Of a stretch of DNA of 64,000 nt, positions 34,161 through 47,032 are shown piece by piece; positions within the stretch are counted from its first letter, which is position 1; every line of letters begins with the position of its first letter. The stretch comes from Ascidia mentula (lineage: Eukaryota; Chordata; Ascidiacea; Phlebobranchia; Ascidiidae). Under the pieces are notes generated by a model. That model had not been told where the DNA came from, did not search any database, and saw only the letters and a list, made by a program, of their open reading frames with translations. The stretch spans positions 15,810,001 to 15,874,000 of the forward strand of contig OX387203.1 in assembly GCA_947561715.1 (NCBI GenBank). Reading direction: 5' to 3'. The translations under genes and the position numbers were made by a program.

Positions 34161-34591
34161 GCGAATAAACGCACTTTCATTCTGAAAAATAGAATGTAGC
34201 TCAATAACCTTCTGAACGAATAACTGTTCTGTTTTTAGTCGTGTATGCCTCTACATTTCTACTGCCGGCGAAAACCAACTGCCCGTCCTATCTTCCGATC
34301 TTTGCTGTTTTTTGTCACGCTAACTTTTGTTGTTGTTAACTTGCTTTATCACGGGCTCTTCGTTTTCTATGTATGTATGTTTTTTTCGCGTAATTTACGC
34401 AAAACCGGTCATGAGTTTATTTTGTTTTTAACTTTCGTTATTTTTGGCGTTACTCGACTTTTTCCTTTCTGTTTTTCCTTTTTGGCATTTGGAGAAACTG
34501 ATAATGCCTTTTTTAGGCGAAATATATTTTTCTCATTAGAAAATCCATCTGAGCTGTCCACAGATCGCTTTGTGGAATTTAATTTATAATT

Positions 34592-35497
34592 ATATCGATA
34601 CCGCGTGCGCAGGGTGTCGATTTATGCCTTTTTCGCCATTCTAAGTGTTCGCCACGCGACGCCACTGTTCGACACAGGCGGCGTGAATAAATGTTAAGTT
34701 ACCGGTATAGGGGAGACCGGGGATAGCTCGAACGGTTTTTGAAAAAATTGCTCATATTTTTTAAAATTATGTACCACATTCTTAAATTTTATTTTGTTGT
34801 AACTAGTAAAGCATTACTCAGAAAACAAAAGGGTTTTGGTTCGTTTTAGCTCACTTAAAATGATCATTCAGCCCATTTTTTACACAGGTCTCAAATGTCC
34901 GAAGTCACCCCGGTACCGGGGTAACATCGGACATGACTGGGGATATCTCGGACAGCAAGTTTTAACAGACGTTTGTTTGTTTATTTAACAAATAACTGAA
35001 ATCAAACTTGGCGCAATATTAGCATCTGTTTAGATTGCTAAATAAACGCAACCGCAATAAACTTTTGGACAAAATCCATGCAAAAACCAGCCAACACTTG
35101 CTTTAACGTTCAGCAAATAAACGCGTCAATTAATAACCATTGTTTCCGAACATGGAGCATTATTACCGAAAACGTGGCATTGCTACCAAAAATGTAGCAT
35201 TGTTACGAAACAAGTACCATTTTTCGTTCAATCGGATTTTAAAAGAGACATAACAGCCAACAACATGCCAGGTTTTTAATTGTTTTGTCGTTATTTCAAC
35301 GTGTATTCTAAACTTATGTAAGTACAAGAATCCTGTAATAATCAAGAAATCCTGTAAGAATCCGAAATAAGCCTGGCCATCATTCTCATGCGTCAGTCAC
35401 CAGATACGACATATTTACTATTCGACACGCACGACAATTTTTCTTAAGATGTTCGACACGCAGAAAAATATCGATGCCCTGCGCGTGCGATCGACAG
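34592..35497. mobile_element. Probable TIR element inside duplication 2
   Basis: Imperfect inverted ends of about 30 bp (see the CGCGTGCGC and GCGCGTGCG words), with internal GACCGGGGATAGCTCG and GACTGGGGATATCTCGGAC repeats and a run of CATTGTTACCAAA-like units at 35145-35225. No protein frame. The superfamily is not assigned. Confidence 0.4.
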
Positions 35498-36170
35498 CCT
35501 GCCAGGGGCCTTTGGTTTTTAAACTGATCCAGTTTTTTTATTCATTAATCACATATATTAGAAACTATATTTATGGTTGTATTTAAAACTTGTAGGCCTG
35601 CTCTTGCAACCTACCTTCTTTGCAATATATAAGTTATCGTCTGTGTAATGCTGGTGTATGCTACAAAGCTGAACAACGAAACCTAACATTTACATATTTT
35701 AGGAAACTATAGATGATTTTTTTAATGACAAAACTAGAGTGACCTCGCTCCAAATTCATGAGGTTTTTGCGCTGGCGAAGAACAACCAGTTGATATATTT
35801 ACGGCAATGACAGGGGACCTATAGTTTTTAAATAAATGGTAGAAAACTCATTTACAGTAACTAATCACTCGTACATAGGAAAAGACTTGCTGATCTGTTT
35901 TGAAAGCAACGTGATCTGGCTTCGAGGCTACGTTGTGCTTCACAAAGGAACTTGGTGAGATCGAAGTGGGCACAAAGAATTACTAACAAAGATTTCACAG
36001 CCACGTCTTTTCACAAGTTGAGCGCGAAGAACCTAATCATCCAAATACACTTTTACTGCCACCAGGCTTTCAGGTAATTTACTAAATATTTTGTATGTGG
36101 TCATTCTGTTCAACGTCATTTTCGCGTCATTTCCTTGTCTTTGGGTTCGCTACTGTTTTTGTTTTATTCC

Positions 36171-36206
36171 CAGAAGAAGCCTAGTCGTTCGTACAGGCGA
36201 AACGTC
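36171..36206 (+). ncRNA. Degraded hammerhead-like tail
   Basis: CAGAAGA, AGCC, a 14-nt loop, GGC, GAAACGTC: the layout of minimal hammerheads found in Penelope-like elements (CTGANGA ... GAAACGTC), but the invariant U of the first core box is A here. Probably a retroelement tail and inactive. Confidence 0.35.
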
Positions 36207-36916
36207 AGAAAAATACAATACTTTTAAACAAAAGCTCACAGGGCCTATCCATGAACTGTTAATGCTAGCACCAATAATTTGTCCGCAGCCGTTAGGCTTG
36301 GAACCTCTGCACTAAACTACGTTTCGGTTACATGTTTATTTACAAGTGCTGATAATCAAATACTTGAAAAGACTAACATATACAGTCAATTGCCATGTTC
36401 ATCGCGAAATGCTCTCAGCATTTGGCGCGTGCTGGCGCGTACAAATGTAACAGGGTTTCTCGAACAATGTGCCACAAAAGTTCCATAGCAACTGAATAAT
36501 GCACTGAATAAATTCGACCGAAAACCTAAAATAACTTTGGTATTCACCTTTTTGAACGCAACAAATTGATACAAATCATGTGCCGAATGGAATCTAACAT
36601 AACATGTAGCTGTGGATAGGTTTATTGAATATTCAGCCAATTTGTTCGCGCATACAGGCCCTTAATTTATATCAAATACTTTTGGGTACAAGTGTGCCGT
36701 AACCATAAAATGTCTGAGTGATGGGAAACCGCAGGTTACAGCAGTGTTCAAGATTGTTTTTTTTGCAAAGATATCCCAAAGCAAATCAAGAATGTGCGAG
36801 GTTTACTGTATGTTCAGAGGAAGCTATAAACCTTGACAAACAAACCATTGGTGACCATTAATATACAGGTGTATAGTTTGTGTTTTTACAATCACTCACT
36901 TTCTATGGAATCTGCA

Positions 36917-37553
36917 AATGTAAGCACTGTTTTATTTAATCTTTGTTTATGTCCTATTAGTTATTTGGCCGAAACAAAAGTGGTGCCAACGTGTCATACT
37001 AGTAGTAAACCATAGTAAACCTCAAAGAAAACTCATTCTTGATTACATTTTGGGTACATCACATTAAGCGTTAATCAAAACTTTGTGAAGTCTGTGTTTG
37101 ACAACAACAAACATTTTCAGTTTAATTTTATTCGACCGAAAATAAACTCAATTACACAACTTTTTACACCCGCAGCGTCCATCTCCATATTTCTGAGTAC
37201 GATTGATGAAGTGTGATATGTACAGATCTGAAACAACAGAAAGTGACATCATGTGCTGATTTGCACGACTGAAAACAGTTAAGAACGTGATATTGCACCA
37301 TATGCTATCTACATAGAAAGAATGTAACACACAACGTTCCCAGTATGACGTCAAAATCTCGTCATACGTGGCCACAGCTCCGCGGAAACGAAACTTGACG
37401 ACTTAGTTTGTCAGAACATTTGCCACGTGACTAGTCACGCATGATGACGTAAACTACCACGTAGTACAACAAGCGCAGTTAAACCTTAAACTTCTAACGC
37501 AAGCAGTTTTCATTGCTTATTACTTACGAAAAAACACGAAAGGCAGGTGAACC
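36917..37553. other. Intergenic upstream/downstream spacer
   Basis: 37128-37325 is shared with 19983-20165, inside the LTR. The remainder holds no gene. Confidence 0.45.
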
Positions 37554-37846
37554 TCACTTGCACTTGCACCCACTGCACCCTTTAGTGCACTTGCAAGTGT
37601 CAGGATTGCACTTGCAGTTGCTGCAGTCACTGCAGTTGGCACAGTTGCACACACCGGTCTCTGAAAAACAACAAACATAAGTTTAAACTTACTTCACAAC
37701 CTTAATAAGCGGGTTTTGAAAACAACACTGTTACAAAAATGGCCGAATAGATCATATATGCATACATGGTACAAAAGTTTAAATTTTCGGATAATTATAA
37801 CAACGTATATAAGTGTTTACTTACCAGCACAGTTGCAAGGATCCAT
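37554..37846 (-). CDS. mt: Metallothionein
   Basis: Binds zinc, copper and cadmium in the cytosol through cysteine thiolates. Two exons: 37846-37825 (ATG to a GTAAGT donor, 22 nt) and 37660-37554 (after TTTTTCAG, to TGA). The spliced frame is exactly 43 codons, giving 42 residues with 13 cysteines and no aromatic residue. It begins MDPCNC and continues in CxC and CxxC steps (CNCANC, NCKCN, CKCTKGC, CKCK). The MDPCNC start is shared with vertebrate metallothioneins, while the short single-unit length matches what I recall for Ciona. The intron is 164 bp. Two metal-response-like cores lie upstream. The frame, splice phases and composition all agree, so I am confident. Confidence 0.95.
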
Positions 37847-37956
37847 TTCTTGTATTTCTGAAAGTTTTCAGCAAAAAAATTGGCAGGAAATTAACGTTTT
37901 AACAAATCCAAATCTATGAGCGTTTCGAAAGAAATTTTACGCATTTATTATTGTTT

Positions 37957-37963
37957 TGCACAC
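37957..37963. promoter_or_regulatory. Metal-response-element-like core TGCACAC
   Basis: Fits the TGCRCNC core bound by MTF-1 and lies about 110 bp upstream of the metallothionein ATG. A 7-bp match is expected by chance fairly often, so support is positional. Confidence 0.3.
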
Positions 37964-39094
37964 GGCACTGTATTAAAGATGACCTACAATCTTGGTTGTA
38001 TTTTGTAGTTTTAACGTTAACATAGCGATTAATTTATTGTTTAATTTAGTGATGTTTTTAGTTAAATATTTTAGAATTTTATACATTTTAAACAATAAGC
38101 AAAAGCTTCTGTGAAAAAAAAGCTTGACAGGAATTGTCAAACAATATTTCCAGTAATTAGGGAGAAATAATAACAATAAGTTGATTATCAATTTCAAAGT
38201 TAAAAATTACATTTTGGACGGTATTTACTTAAATATCGCATTATGTAATAATAATTTTCAAACATCCTTTATGTTTATCACGTGACCGTGACCAAAACTC
38301 GTGCGCACAGGTTTTTACACACGGCACGTGGCTGTGTTGACTGTTTGGATGAAGATCTACTTGTTTTTGATGGGGGGAGAGGGTCGTGGAAATTTCCGCT
38401 CTTGCAACATATCCCAGGTTATAACAATTTCACAAAGACTCGCTGCTGTACCTTTGCCCTTGTGTTTTAGAATAAAACTTTGTGCCAATTGTACTTTGGA
38501 CACAACTAATGGAATTAGGACACTACCCCTGATTTGCTGTTCTACGCTATTTCGCATGATACGTTTTCCCCAAATAGCCGTTTTATTCACGATTGTTTTT
38601 GCCCATGTCGTTTGTTCAACATCATCAGCGTCCAAGTTATGTGAAGATATTAAACAGCAATTGTTTTACTTGTTGTATTTTCAGTGAAAATCAAAATGAT
38701 AAAAGCGATGAAAAGAAACAAGAAAAAGTACAGCTGTTTTCTTCATTAAAATCACAGTTTAAAATACTCGAGGTGAAATGCACAATTATACATAGACATT
38801 CCATTCTCAAATATGTGTGTGTCCAGTCAGCTTTATGATTTAAGTACGTTAATAAATATACACAACAAGTACAACAGTTTGTGACTAGAAAGTTTCATTG
38901 TAAGGGATATTTTCGATAAATTAATAATCACCAAACATCTCAGAAATAGAAAGGAAAGAATGAAATGAAATGTGGCACTTAATGATAAATAAAACTTTGA
39001 TCAGACGCACACTTTTGTTGTTGCAACTAAATGTTCGGGAATCTGCGCTCCGATTCTACAAAATATCAAAGATTTCATTGAAGGCCGAGAAAAA
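37964..39094. other. Intergenic, between metallothionein 5' side and mfsd1 3' side
   Basis: No gene seen. The two overlapping frames at 38280-38840 lack recognisable domains. Confidence 0.5.
38302..38308. promoter_or_regulatory. Metal-response-element-like core TGCGCAC
   Basis: Second TGCRCNC match about 455 bp upstream of the metallothionein ATG, next to GTGACCGTGACC. Confidence 0.25.
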
Positions 39095-42000
39095 CTAGGT
39101 TAACAGATTTTTAACCAGTTTCTGTACAAAACCAAAGTTGTTTGTCCAACAAGGTCTTGATTTGATACATAAATGTATATATATTTGTTCTGCTTGGGCT
39201 ATATTTAATAAAGAGGTTTTATGTAAAAACTGGTTACATTCAACAGCATTTAACAAATTGAAACAAAATCCAAACCTCGAGTAATATCTGTTGCGAATCG
39301 CTTCCAATGATTTTGGATCGAACTGTCGTGAACTACGAGAAAGCTTCTTTTGCCTAAAACAATTCATACATTAGGTTACATTTCACTAAATCTTAAAACT
39401 GTTGTTACCTTTCGATGTTATCACGGGTCTTAGTCGTCCAATTCAAACCACTTTCTCTCACTTTGTCCACCAGAAGGAGCAAGAGAGTGGCAATTAGGGC
39501 AACTAAGGTAAAAACATTATTTTTTAATACAAACACTTGCTGTTTTATACAAGCAACACCACTACACACAATTTCAATCTAAAATCAACAAATTAAATAT
39601 AGTTTCAAACAAACCTCCAACACAGGCACTGAAAAAAAGCTCTAGCATCAAATATCCACTGCCGTCCAATATTACACCAGCAAGTAAGGAAACAACAGCC
39701 AGACCAAGATTTTGCAATGATTGCATGCTGAAAACCATTAATATGGTATTTTAAGCAAAGTTCTCAACAAAATTTGTGGCACACAGTAAATGCACAACTC
39801 ACAATCCGTAAGCTGTTCCCAACTGACACTTCTCCACTATCAGCGCAACCATCGGCCACAGTGCACACGCTAACAGTGAGTAGGAGACGCCGATAAGACA
39901 CTGAACATAAAAAACATGCTATGTTGAATATGACACTAATGATGCTTTTAAAGAAAAAAATACTATTCTTCGAAAGACAGATTTTAACCTGATAAAGATT
40001 TCCACCCTCATATGTTTTGCAACAATTTAGAGGAACTAAAAGTTGTAAAATACAGGGTGTCAATATAAAATATTGTGGGATACTGGGATTTTTTACATAC
40101 ATTTGCAAAATATTTGGAATAAACCTAACCTAGAATGATGCAAGTAAAACACATTGTACAACTCAAAACTTTATCAACAGCATTCTAACTTTGCCACAAA
40201 AACATCACTGGAACTACACTGCACTTACAACAACTTACCATTGAAAACCAGGGATTGACAAATGTGAATGCAAGAATGATATGGCTTGCCAATGTGCCAA
40301 TAACGGCCACCAAAACCCATGTTACCTGGCAACCGACTCGATCAACCATGAACCCAAAGACTGGAGAGCAAGGAGCCGACAAAATATAAACAATACTGAA
40401 ACAAGAAGTATTAAAGTTAGTCAAAAAAAATTATCTTGCTTTGAATACATGACACATTTTCACAAAACTGCTGCATCTCAATCAAACATAAAAAGTATAC
40501 TATCTAATTATTTATCAGCACAAAATAAAATCATCGGTACCTGTTAACAGCACTTGAGGCAGCAGGAGTAAAAGCATATTTTTCTTCAAAAAATATTCTG
40601 TAAAAATATTTTTTTTAAATTTATTCGATCAATCTTATGCCTAACTGGTCAATCACTTACTTTCCAAGTCCGATGAACGGAAAAATTGCCACATAATAAG
40701 CGACGCAAATAAAAAATATCAGCCACAGTTGCGCGGGAAAATCTTTGACATCGGTCAACTTGATTGTTTCGTCACTTTCTTCAGTGCTTCTTGCCCCGAC
40801 CTTCTCTGCCTTTTTGTCCATTATTCCAATCGCAATTGCACAAATCAGTGAAAAAACACATGTGGAAGCAGCTAAAAAAACAAAATAGTGTCTGACATGG
40901 ATTAAACTTTCACATTTGCACAAAATGTTTCCTTTACTGAATACAAAAAATCAACAAAACTGGATTAGTTTCATAAAATCAATGCTTGAATGTTGACAGC
41001 CAATTTTTTTTAATTTACTTTTTGTTTTATATATTATATATTTTTAATTTGAAAGTTTTTAACATAACATATAATTTAAAACGAACATATTTTAACTTAC
41101 CTAAAAACATGGAGACACCAAGTGTGTGATCTGGACTAAAGGAAGCGACCCAATTGTAAACAGGCCCCATAATATTCATGTTAACTGTGCTTCCCTGCGA
41201 AGTTAAAAAACATCAATTAAAAAACAAACAATACCTTTAACCAGGGGCGTATCCAGGAATTTCTAAAGGGGGGGGTCCAAATTTTTGTAGGGAATTCCCC
41301 GATTTTCAGGTATAAACTATTGTGGGCGAGAATCGCAAAATACGAACGCCGGTGTTCGCGCCAATCGTCATATAAACGGTGGCTTTCTGGCTTGCGCAAT
41401 TGTGTAACGCTATGGAAAGTTTAACAACTAAACTAATTGACTTTCACGCAAGTAAACCGCTTGTCATTACAACGTGGCCACTAAAAAACGATGTTTCGTC
41501 CATGAACTGACGAAAAATGACACTTGTTTCGTAACAATGCAACATGTTTGGTAACAATGCCAAGTGTTCGGTAACAATGCTCCCTGTTTGGAAACAATGG
41601 CGAATGCAAGCACGATGCGGTTTTTAGGTCAACGTCAAAGAAAATTTCTGGTTTTCACGCGGATTTTGACAAAAAAATACAGTGGCGTTTGTTTAGTTAT
41701 CAAAAAAGACCAAAATATTTTACAAAAGGGGGGGGTCCGGACCCCTCGGACCCCCCCCCTGGATACGCCCATGCCTTTAACAGCTAAGTTAATCAGAGAC
41801 ACAACCAAAGGACATAATGGGCAGTAAAAATAACACTGAAATTGGTCAGTACAAAATTATCATTTACATTTTTTTTACTTGATAATTTTTTATCCATCTA
41901 CTTGTACCCTTTCGGACACTTCTTTTGGGCACTCCTATGCATAATTGATTATTTGTAAAACATTTACTGACAAGCTGCAGGAGGATTAATCTCTTTTTAT

Positions 42001-43770
42001 AACAATGTCCCTTTATAAACTTGACTGTTCATAAAAAGTAGATACTTGGCTGAATTTATGAGAAATTATTTTTTATGTTTCTCCTCAGTAGCATATAAAT
42101 GTTAATTACTCAGACTATTAGGGCCAGAGTACGACAAACACAGAACAGTTATTGTTCCCACTTACAATTCTAGCCATGCTTAACTGAAGCCCAAACACAA
42201 GGTTGAGATCTGATCCCTGAAACCAGAGAACAGCATAAGTGTTTTGTGCAACAGCCAGTGATTCTCCGCCGATTCCGATGATAAAACGTCCAGCGTCCAT
42301 CAACCAAATCTCATTTAAAGTAGCACCTGGACATAGAAAATTATGCTGATATGAAAACGTTAGTTTTTTTGTTTAAGTTAGTTTCATTTAAATAAGCACA
42401 GACTGCGATGCCATCAAGGCAAAATTAATATTTCCATGCCTGTCTAAGGACGAAACGTTGTTTTTTTAGTGGTTACATTGTTGTAATGGCAAGCGGTTTA
42501 CCTGCGTGAAAGTCAATTAGTTTAGTTGTTAAACATGTTGCCAATATTATGCATGTTGAAAACAACTGTTTGCGCTCGCATAGGTGCAAAGAGGAATATA
42601 AAGCCATTGCTTGGAATATAGTCTTTATTTGTATGTTTTCTTGATAATTTAAAGCCCACATTTGATCCCTTTTGGTTACAAATATATTGAAGCCTTTCTT
42701 TCAAAGTAGTAGTAATAAAACTACGGCGCAAGCACTACTGCAAAAATTCGCAAAAGGTCGCATTGATGCTGATCGTCCATCACGTTATGTAAGTTATTTT
42801 AGTTTCTGCATTGTTTAAACTTACCGAGTGCAACAACGAGTTGACCGACGAGTACGAAGGAACTGAACAAAATGCATCCCAGTCGAATCCCAAGAACTCG
42901 ATCAATCAAAAAACCACCAAAGAAACACAAAATAACATTTGGCCACGAATACCTGAAATGTAAACACCTTTTGTACACCGGATTGAACGGATTATGTAAA
43001 AACAAAACTTGGGAGAACCGATTTACAATAAAGGTTTACAAAAAAGTGCTTACACAACTCGTGAATAGGAGATAATAATGCTCAGCTATGCATACATACT
43101 GTATTTCAACAAATCAGCACATTTAACATTTTTATTGCCCACCAATGTACACATTGCAGTAGGGGCACTTGAGAGTTAATTTTATATTCTACTTTAGCTT
43201 ACAAACAGTCCCATACAGTTTCAAAAGTGGCAAACGTATCACACATAAATAATCGTGTTTGTCTTGGGCTAAATTAAGGATTGTTTCTCACCAAGAATAC
43301 AATTGCATGAATGTTGCCTCGTTAATGTTCATGTCAGACCGAATTTGAGTGTGGAGAGCTGCAGGAATGTCATAACAAAAATAGCTGCCTACAAATTAAA
43401 AATAATTGGTATTAATGTTCCTGCAAACAATCTTAATATTTGGAGTAAAACTGTAAACATCAATAAGGCAGACAGCTCTAACAATGTTTACTAGCAGAAA
43501 CCTCTTATCTAACAATGTTTAACAGCAAAAACATATATTTGCATTCGTACAACTTGATCACTTTTGCAGACCAAAATTACAGAGAATTTAGCAAACAGAC
43601 TTTACCAGTAGACATAGCTTACCGAATCCTAAAAAGCACATTAACACAAGCACAATGAGTCTATATAATGTACTGCTTGGATCTCGGATACTTCCACATT
43701 TAATTTTCCACCATCTTTTTTTAGGTTGCTCTTCCGTTGCCTCCAACAGTGGAGAATCCTCATTGTACAT
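39095..43770 (-). CDS. mfsd1: MFSD1, major facilitator lysosomal transporter
   Basis: Twelve-helix MFS transporter; the vertebrate protein sits in lysosomes with GLMP and exports dipeptides. Exons: 43770-43623, 43388-43292, 42952-42825, 42326-42166, 41194-41101, 40871-40661, 40597-40541, 40395-40239, 39900-39803, 39727-39615, 39502-39409, 39353-39095. All junctions are GT/AG, every phase agrees, and the total is 1617 nt (538 residues). Family hallmarks: MCFLGFGSYFCYD, YSWPNVILCFFGGFLIDRV, GRFIIGIGGESLAVAQNTYA, LVFGLQLSMARI, FPFIGLGK, SAPCSPVFGFMVDRVG, LLACALWPMVAL, GTAYGFMQSLQNLGLAVV. The N-terminus has EDSPLL, a dileucine signal like the lysosomal sorting signal of MFSD1. The tail after RNRYYSR has no counterpart I recall and may instead be spliced at the GTTTGG following TACTCGAG, so the last 60 or so residues are uncertain. 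Confidence 0.95.
41242..41773. mobile_element. hAT-type MITE in mfsd1 intron, perfect 8-bp TSD
   Basis: Starts CAGGGGCGTATCCAGG and ends CCTGGATACGCCCATG (inverted complements, one mismatch). It is flanked by the exact 8-bp repeat CCTTTAAC at 41234-41241 and 41774-41781. 532 bp. Runs of G or C lie just inside both ends, and a 20-bp period repeat (GTTTGGTAACAATGC) occupies about 41520-41600. Part of its interior (41420-41505) recurs inverted at 42440-42540. Confidence 0.9.
41515..41602 (+). repeat. ~20-bp tandem repeat (GTTTGGTAACAATG units)
   Basis: Four units of TGTTYGGTAACAATGCNNNN. Related runs lie at 13715-13790, 35145-35225 (opposite strand) and 56085-56165, each inside or next to a transposon or duplicated block. 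Confidence 0.8.
42440..42545 (-). mobile_element. Fragment of the 41242-type MITE, inverted
   Basis: The reverse complement reads TTTAACAACTAAACTAATTG ... CACGCAGGTAAACCGCTTG, matching 41420-41505 with few differences. It sits in the next intron of mfsd1. Confidence 0.75.
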
Positions 43771-44249
43771 CACAAATACACACAAAATAAAACTTTCAGC
43801 TTTTTCTACTTTTAATGAGGCAAAAATATCTGCAATCAGTGCAATGTGTTTTATAACCTATACTGTTATATGTTCATAAAAGTGCTGTATATAGTGTGTG
43901 CAACATAGTTTATGTTTAAATACGCTATTTAGGCCTATTTTACTAAATATACATAATAATATAAATAACCTTTAACACTACAATTTACTAACAATGTTAA
44001 AATATTTGATTAAATTCACATTTGTTTTTCAAAAAAAGTGCAAGAATGCGATGTAATGAGCGGTTACCAATAAGAAATATTACACATGTTTTTTTTGTCA
44101 ACATTTTTGCACCAGCACTTTAAGCCAAAAAGACTAGTTTATCCAACCTTTCACATAAATATAAAATCTTGGTGTAAAATTACCACATTATCGCGGCCAA
44201 CATGCCAATGTTGAAAATACTGTGCAGTGCAGCTTAAAAAGAAAACGTT
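43771..44249. other. Probable mfsd1 5' flank
   Basis: AT-rich; no gene or clear promoter box recognised. Confidence 0.4.
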
Positions 44250-44885
44250 TTGAATATTCATGGTTCTGGCGTCACAATGCTGTTGGTAAAGATTGGCTGA
44301 AAATGCATTGGTTTAGATAGGAGTTATTCACTAAAACGCCTGTAGCGCACACCCTAAATCCTTTTGTGGGAAAAATTTTGCATTTGGCAAAGCAGAAACT
44401 GCCGAAAAACATTAGCACCAAGCACGAAAATTTGCGCTTAGGTGAAGAAAAACAACTGGAATTGACAACTAGCGAGCATGGCAGCAACTTGGCTGATGTG
44501 TGCATTTTTACTGTGTCGAATACATCCTGATCGTAACAAAACTGACAGCAAACTACAGACGGGTCTTTCGCAGAACTTTCTAAAGTGACCTAGATAATTA
44601 CGAGAACACATTTATAACAATATAAGAGTCTTTTATTTCATATGCTGCGATTTTCCCTACTAACGAGGATTTTTTTTTGATACTTAAATTCTACAACAAT
44701 TTTTGCTTTGACTAAACAAAAAAAAATTCCTACAAATTGATTTACCGCACGAAGTAAACGCGTGTTATTGTAAAACTCCTATCTAAACCAATGCAATGAT
44801 GCATTTTCCGCCAATCTTTACCTGCAGCATTGTAACCTCAGACCCATTGTTGACGCGAAGTCGAAACCATGAATTGTAATAAATT
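44250..44885. mobile_element. Element with ~90-bp inverted ends
   Basis: 44255-44330 and 44765-44880 are imperfect reverse complements, sharing ATTCATGGTT, CACAATGCTG, GGTAAAGATTGGC, GAAAATGCAT and TTGGTTTAGATAGGAGTT. The 420 bp between has no protein frame. No target repeat was identified. Confidence 0.6.
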
Positions 44886-45774
44886 TTGACAAAGAAATTC
44901 GAAACAAAAACACTTTTGCACCAAACTCTTTGTCACGTGACAAAACAATAACGTATCGCATGACTGCGCACGGGTAAACCACCGATTTCTATACAATAGA
45001 ATACAGTTCTCAATCTCAAACTCCATTTTCCTCGAGGGCCAAATACAAACTTACGAAGTAACTTCATGGCTTTCTAGGAGTGTCAACAAATAAACAACAA
45101 CCTTTATAGTTGATGTAATAACAAACTAATTAGCTTGTTAAAAAACCTGTTCACAAAAAACATGTGTTTGCAAATATAGGATGTGCACAGAGATATAGCA
45201 AAATGAAGAAATATTGATAATCGTTTCAAATTCTCACATGTTTGAATTCCCTGCTTAGAACTACAAAGCAGGGAGTCAAATTAGAACCGGACCTATTATA
45301 AACCCTCAATCCGGTTTGAGCGGCTTATTTTTGTAAACCGAAGATGAAACCAGTATTTTGTAATCTAAAAAAACGAACCGAAGCTGAACCAACATTTAGA
45401 CTCCTAATTAACCGAAACCGAATCGGTTTCGATGATATGTGTCTTTATGAAGTTCCTTGTAGCTAGGCTGAATATGCCTGAGTTTATGCTCTTGCCTGAA
45501 CAGTTAAATATTTCATTCATGACATCACACAGTACTCATACATTACAAAAGCAAAGGATTAACCAGGATTTATGTTTACTTGATGAAGCGCTTGTTATCT
45601 TGCCCATGCAGTGGCTTATGGTTGGCCATCGGTGTCATAGTTCGTCATATTGTATGCGTACCTTAGATACTTTGCGTGTACCTTATTAACGAACGTGCTC
45701 GTTATTTAAAACCTGGCCAACAGTCAAAATCCGAATAAGAGCGACATCATGTGGAATAATAAGGTAGGCGCGCT
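44886..45774. other. Intergenic with repeat scraps
   Basis: 45250-45276 holds a small hairpin (CCCTGCTT...AAGCAGGG). 45640-45775 is homologous, in inverted orientation, to both flanks of the piggyBac element (58435-58502 and 61283-61360). Confidence 0.5.
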
Positions 45775-45778
45775 TTAA

Positions 45779-47028
45779 CAAGCAGCACGTTCGCTGTTAG
45801 TGTACATGCACCTTAATAGGATACGTTTCATGGCCAACCGTGTCATAACTCAAACTCATGTACGCGTACCTAATTAACGAACATGTAACTAAGTAACGTG
45901 CGCGCATGTTAAGTTGGCCGATAGTTTCATAATCTTAGTGATAATTACTTGTGCTGTCATCAGCTTATGGGCGTCGACATGCTCTTGTTTTCTGCTTTTA
46001 CTTTTGCAAATATCACTCATGTTTATCCATCTAGTGGATATCTGTAGTTCGCACCGTTTACTTTGTTGTCTCGCAACCCTAAAGACAACCTGCAACATGA
46101 GGTTTTACTGCAATCAACTCTGCTTTTGGCAAACTTAACACAATTAAATTGCGACGTAAAGATGCAAACTTTGTAAAATGTCAACTTAACATGTGCTAAA
46201 GGAGACTAAATGGGCACTTACCCTTATAGATTAAACCAGGGATGAGCAACCTTTAGCACAGCCGGGCCAAGGCTGCACTTGATTTGGTTGCCTTTGGTGT
46301 GTAAACCTCACATTTATGAATCGCTTGATAAAAGATATGTGTAATTTAACTGCTCTATATTGTCAAACTAGGGCTTTAAGGCTAAATACATCGGAATTTA
46401 ATTGTGTTGAGTTTGCCAAAGGCAGAGTTGATTGCAGTAAAACCTCACGTTGCAAGTTTCTGTTGGGGTCGCAAGACATTAGGAATATTTTTTGTCAGTC
46501 GCACCAAATAATAATTCCGGACTGGTCTAGACTAATGTACAGTTGATTGTGCTGTTTTACCAGCTTGACAAACCAACCTGCACTATATTTGGGATATGTT
46601 ATATTACTGACAAGACGCTGCGGTGGCCGACAAAATGATGATTAAGATTGATATTAAAGCTTGTCACTGGCGTGCTTTGTCCGGCGCAAGCATGGCTCAC
46701 CTTGCGACCAAATCGCGGCTATTAAGGGGTAAAGGTTTTGTTTAGGGTTGCGACACAACAAAGTAAACAATGCGAACTACAGATGTCCACTATAGATGGA
46801 TACATGAGTGATATTTGCAAAAGTGAAAGCAGAAAACAAGAGCATGTCGAAGCCCATAAGCTGATGACAATACAAGTAATTTTACTTAAAATTATGACAC
46901 TATCGGCCAACTGAACACGCGCGCACATTACTAAGTGGTACGTGCACATGAGTTTGACTTATGACACCGTTGGCCATGAAATGTATCCTATTAAGGTGCA
47001 TGTACACTAACAGCGAACGTGCTGCTTA
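45779..47028. mobile_element. TTAA-flanked element with ~340-bp inverted ends
   Basis: TTAA stands on both sides (45775-45778, 47029-47032). The ends are (C/T)AAGCAGCACGTTCGCTG and its complement, and the homology runs about 340 bp inward on both sides (shared GCTCTTGTTTTCTGCTTT, TTTGCAAATATCACTCATG, AGTTCGCA, CTTTGTTGT). A TTAA target is characteristic of piggyBac, so this may be a non-autonomous relative. It has no transposase frame. Confidence 0.7.
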
Positions 47029-47032
47029 TTAA

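Larger units (their letters stand above)
33770..36916. repeat. Segmental duplication 2, copy 2
   Basis: Partner of 21610-23308. The extra segment 34160-35580 is bounded near its ends by inverted sequences (about 34592-34625 and 35465-35497, words CGCGTGCGCAGGGTGTCGAT and ATCGATGCCCTGCGCGTGCG), so an inserted TIR element is likely there. No gene seen. Confidence 0.75.

Noticed and set aside
34245-34589. 114-codon hydrophobic + frame
   Set aside because: Low-complexity Phe/Leu translation of T-rich DNA with no matching motif.
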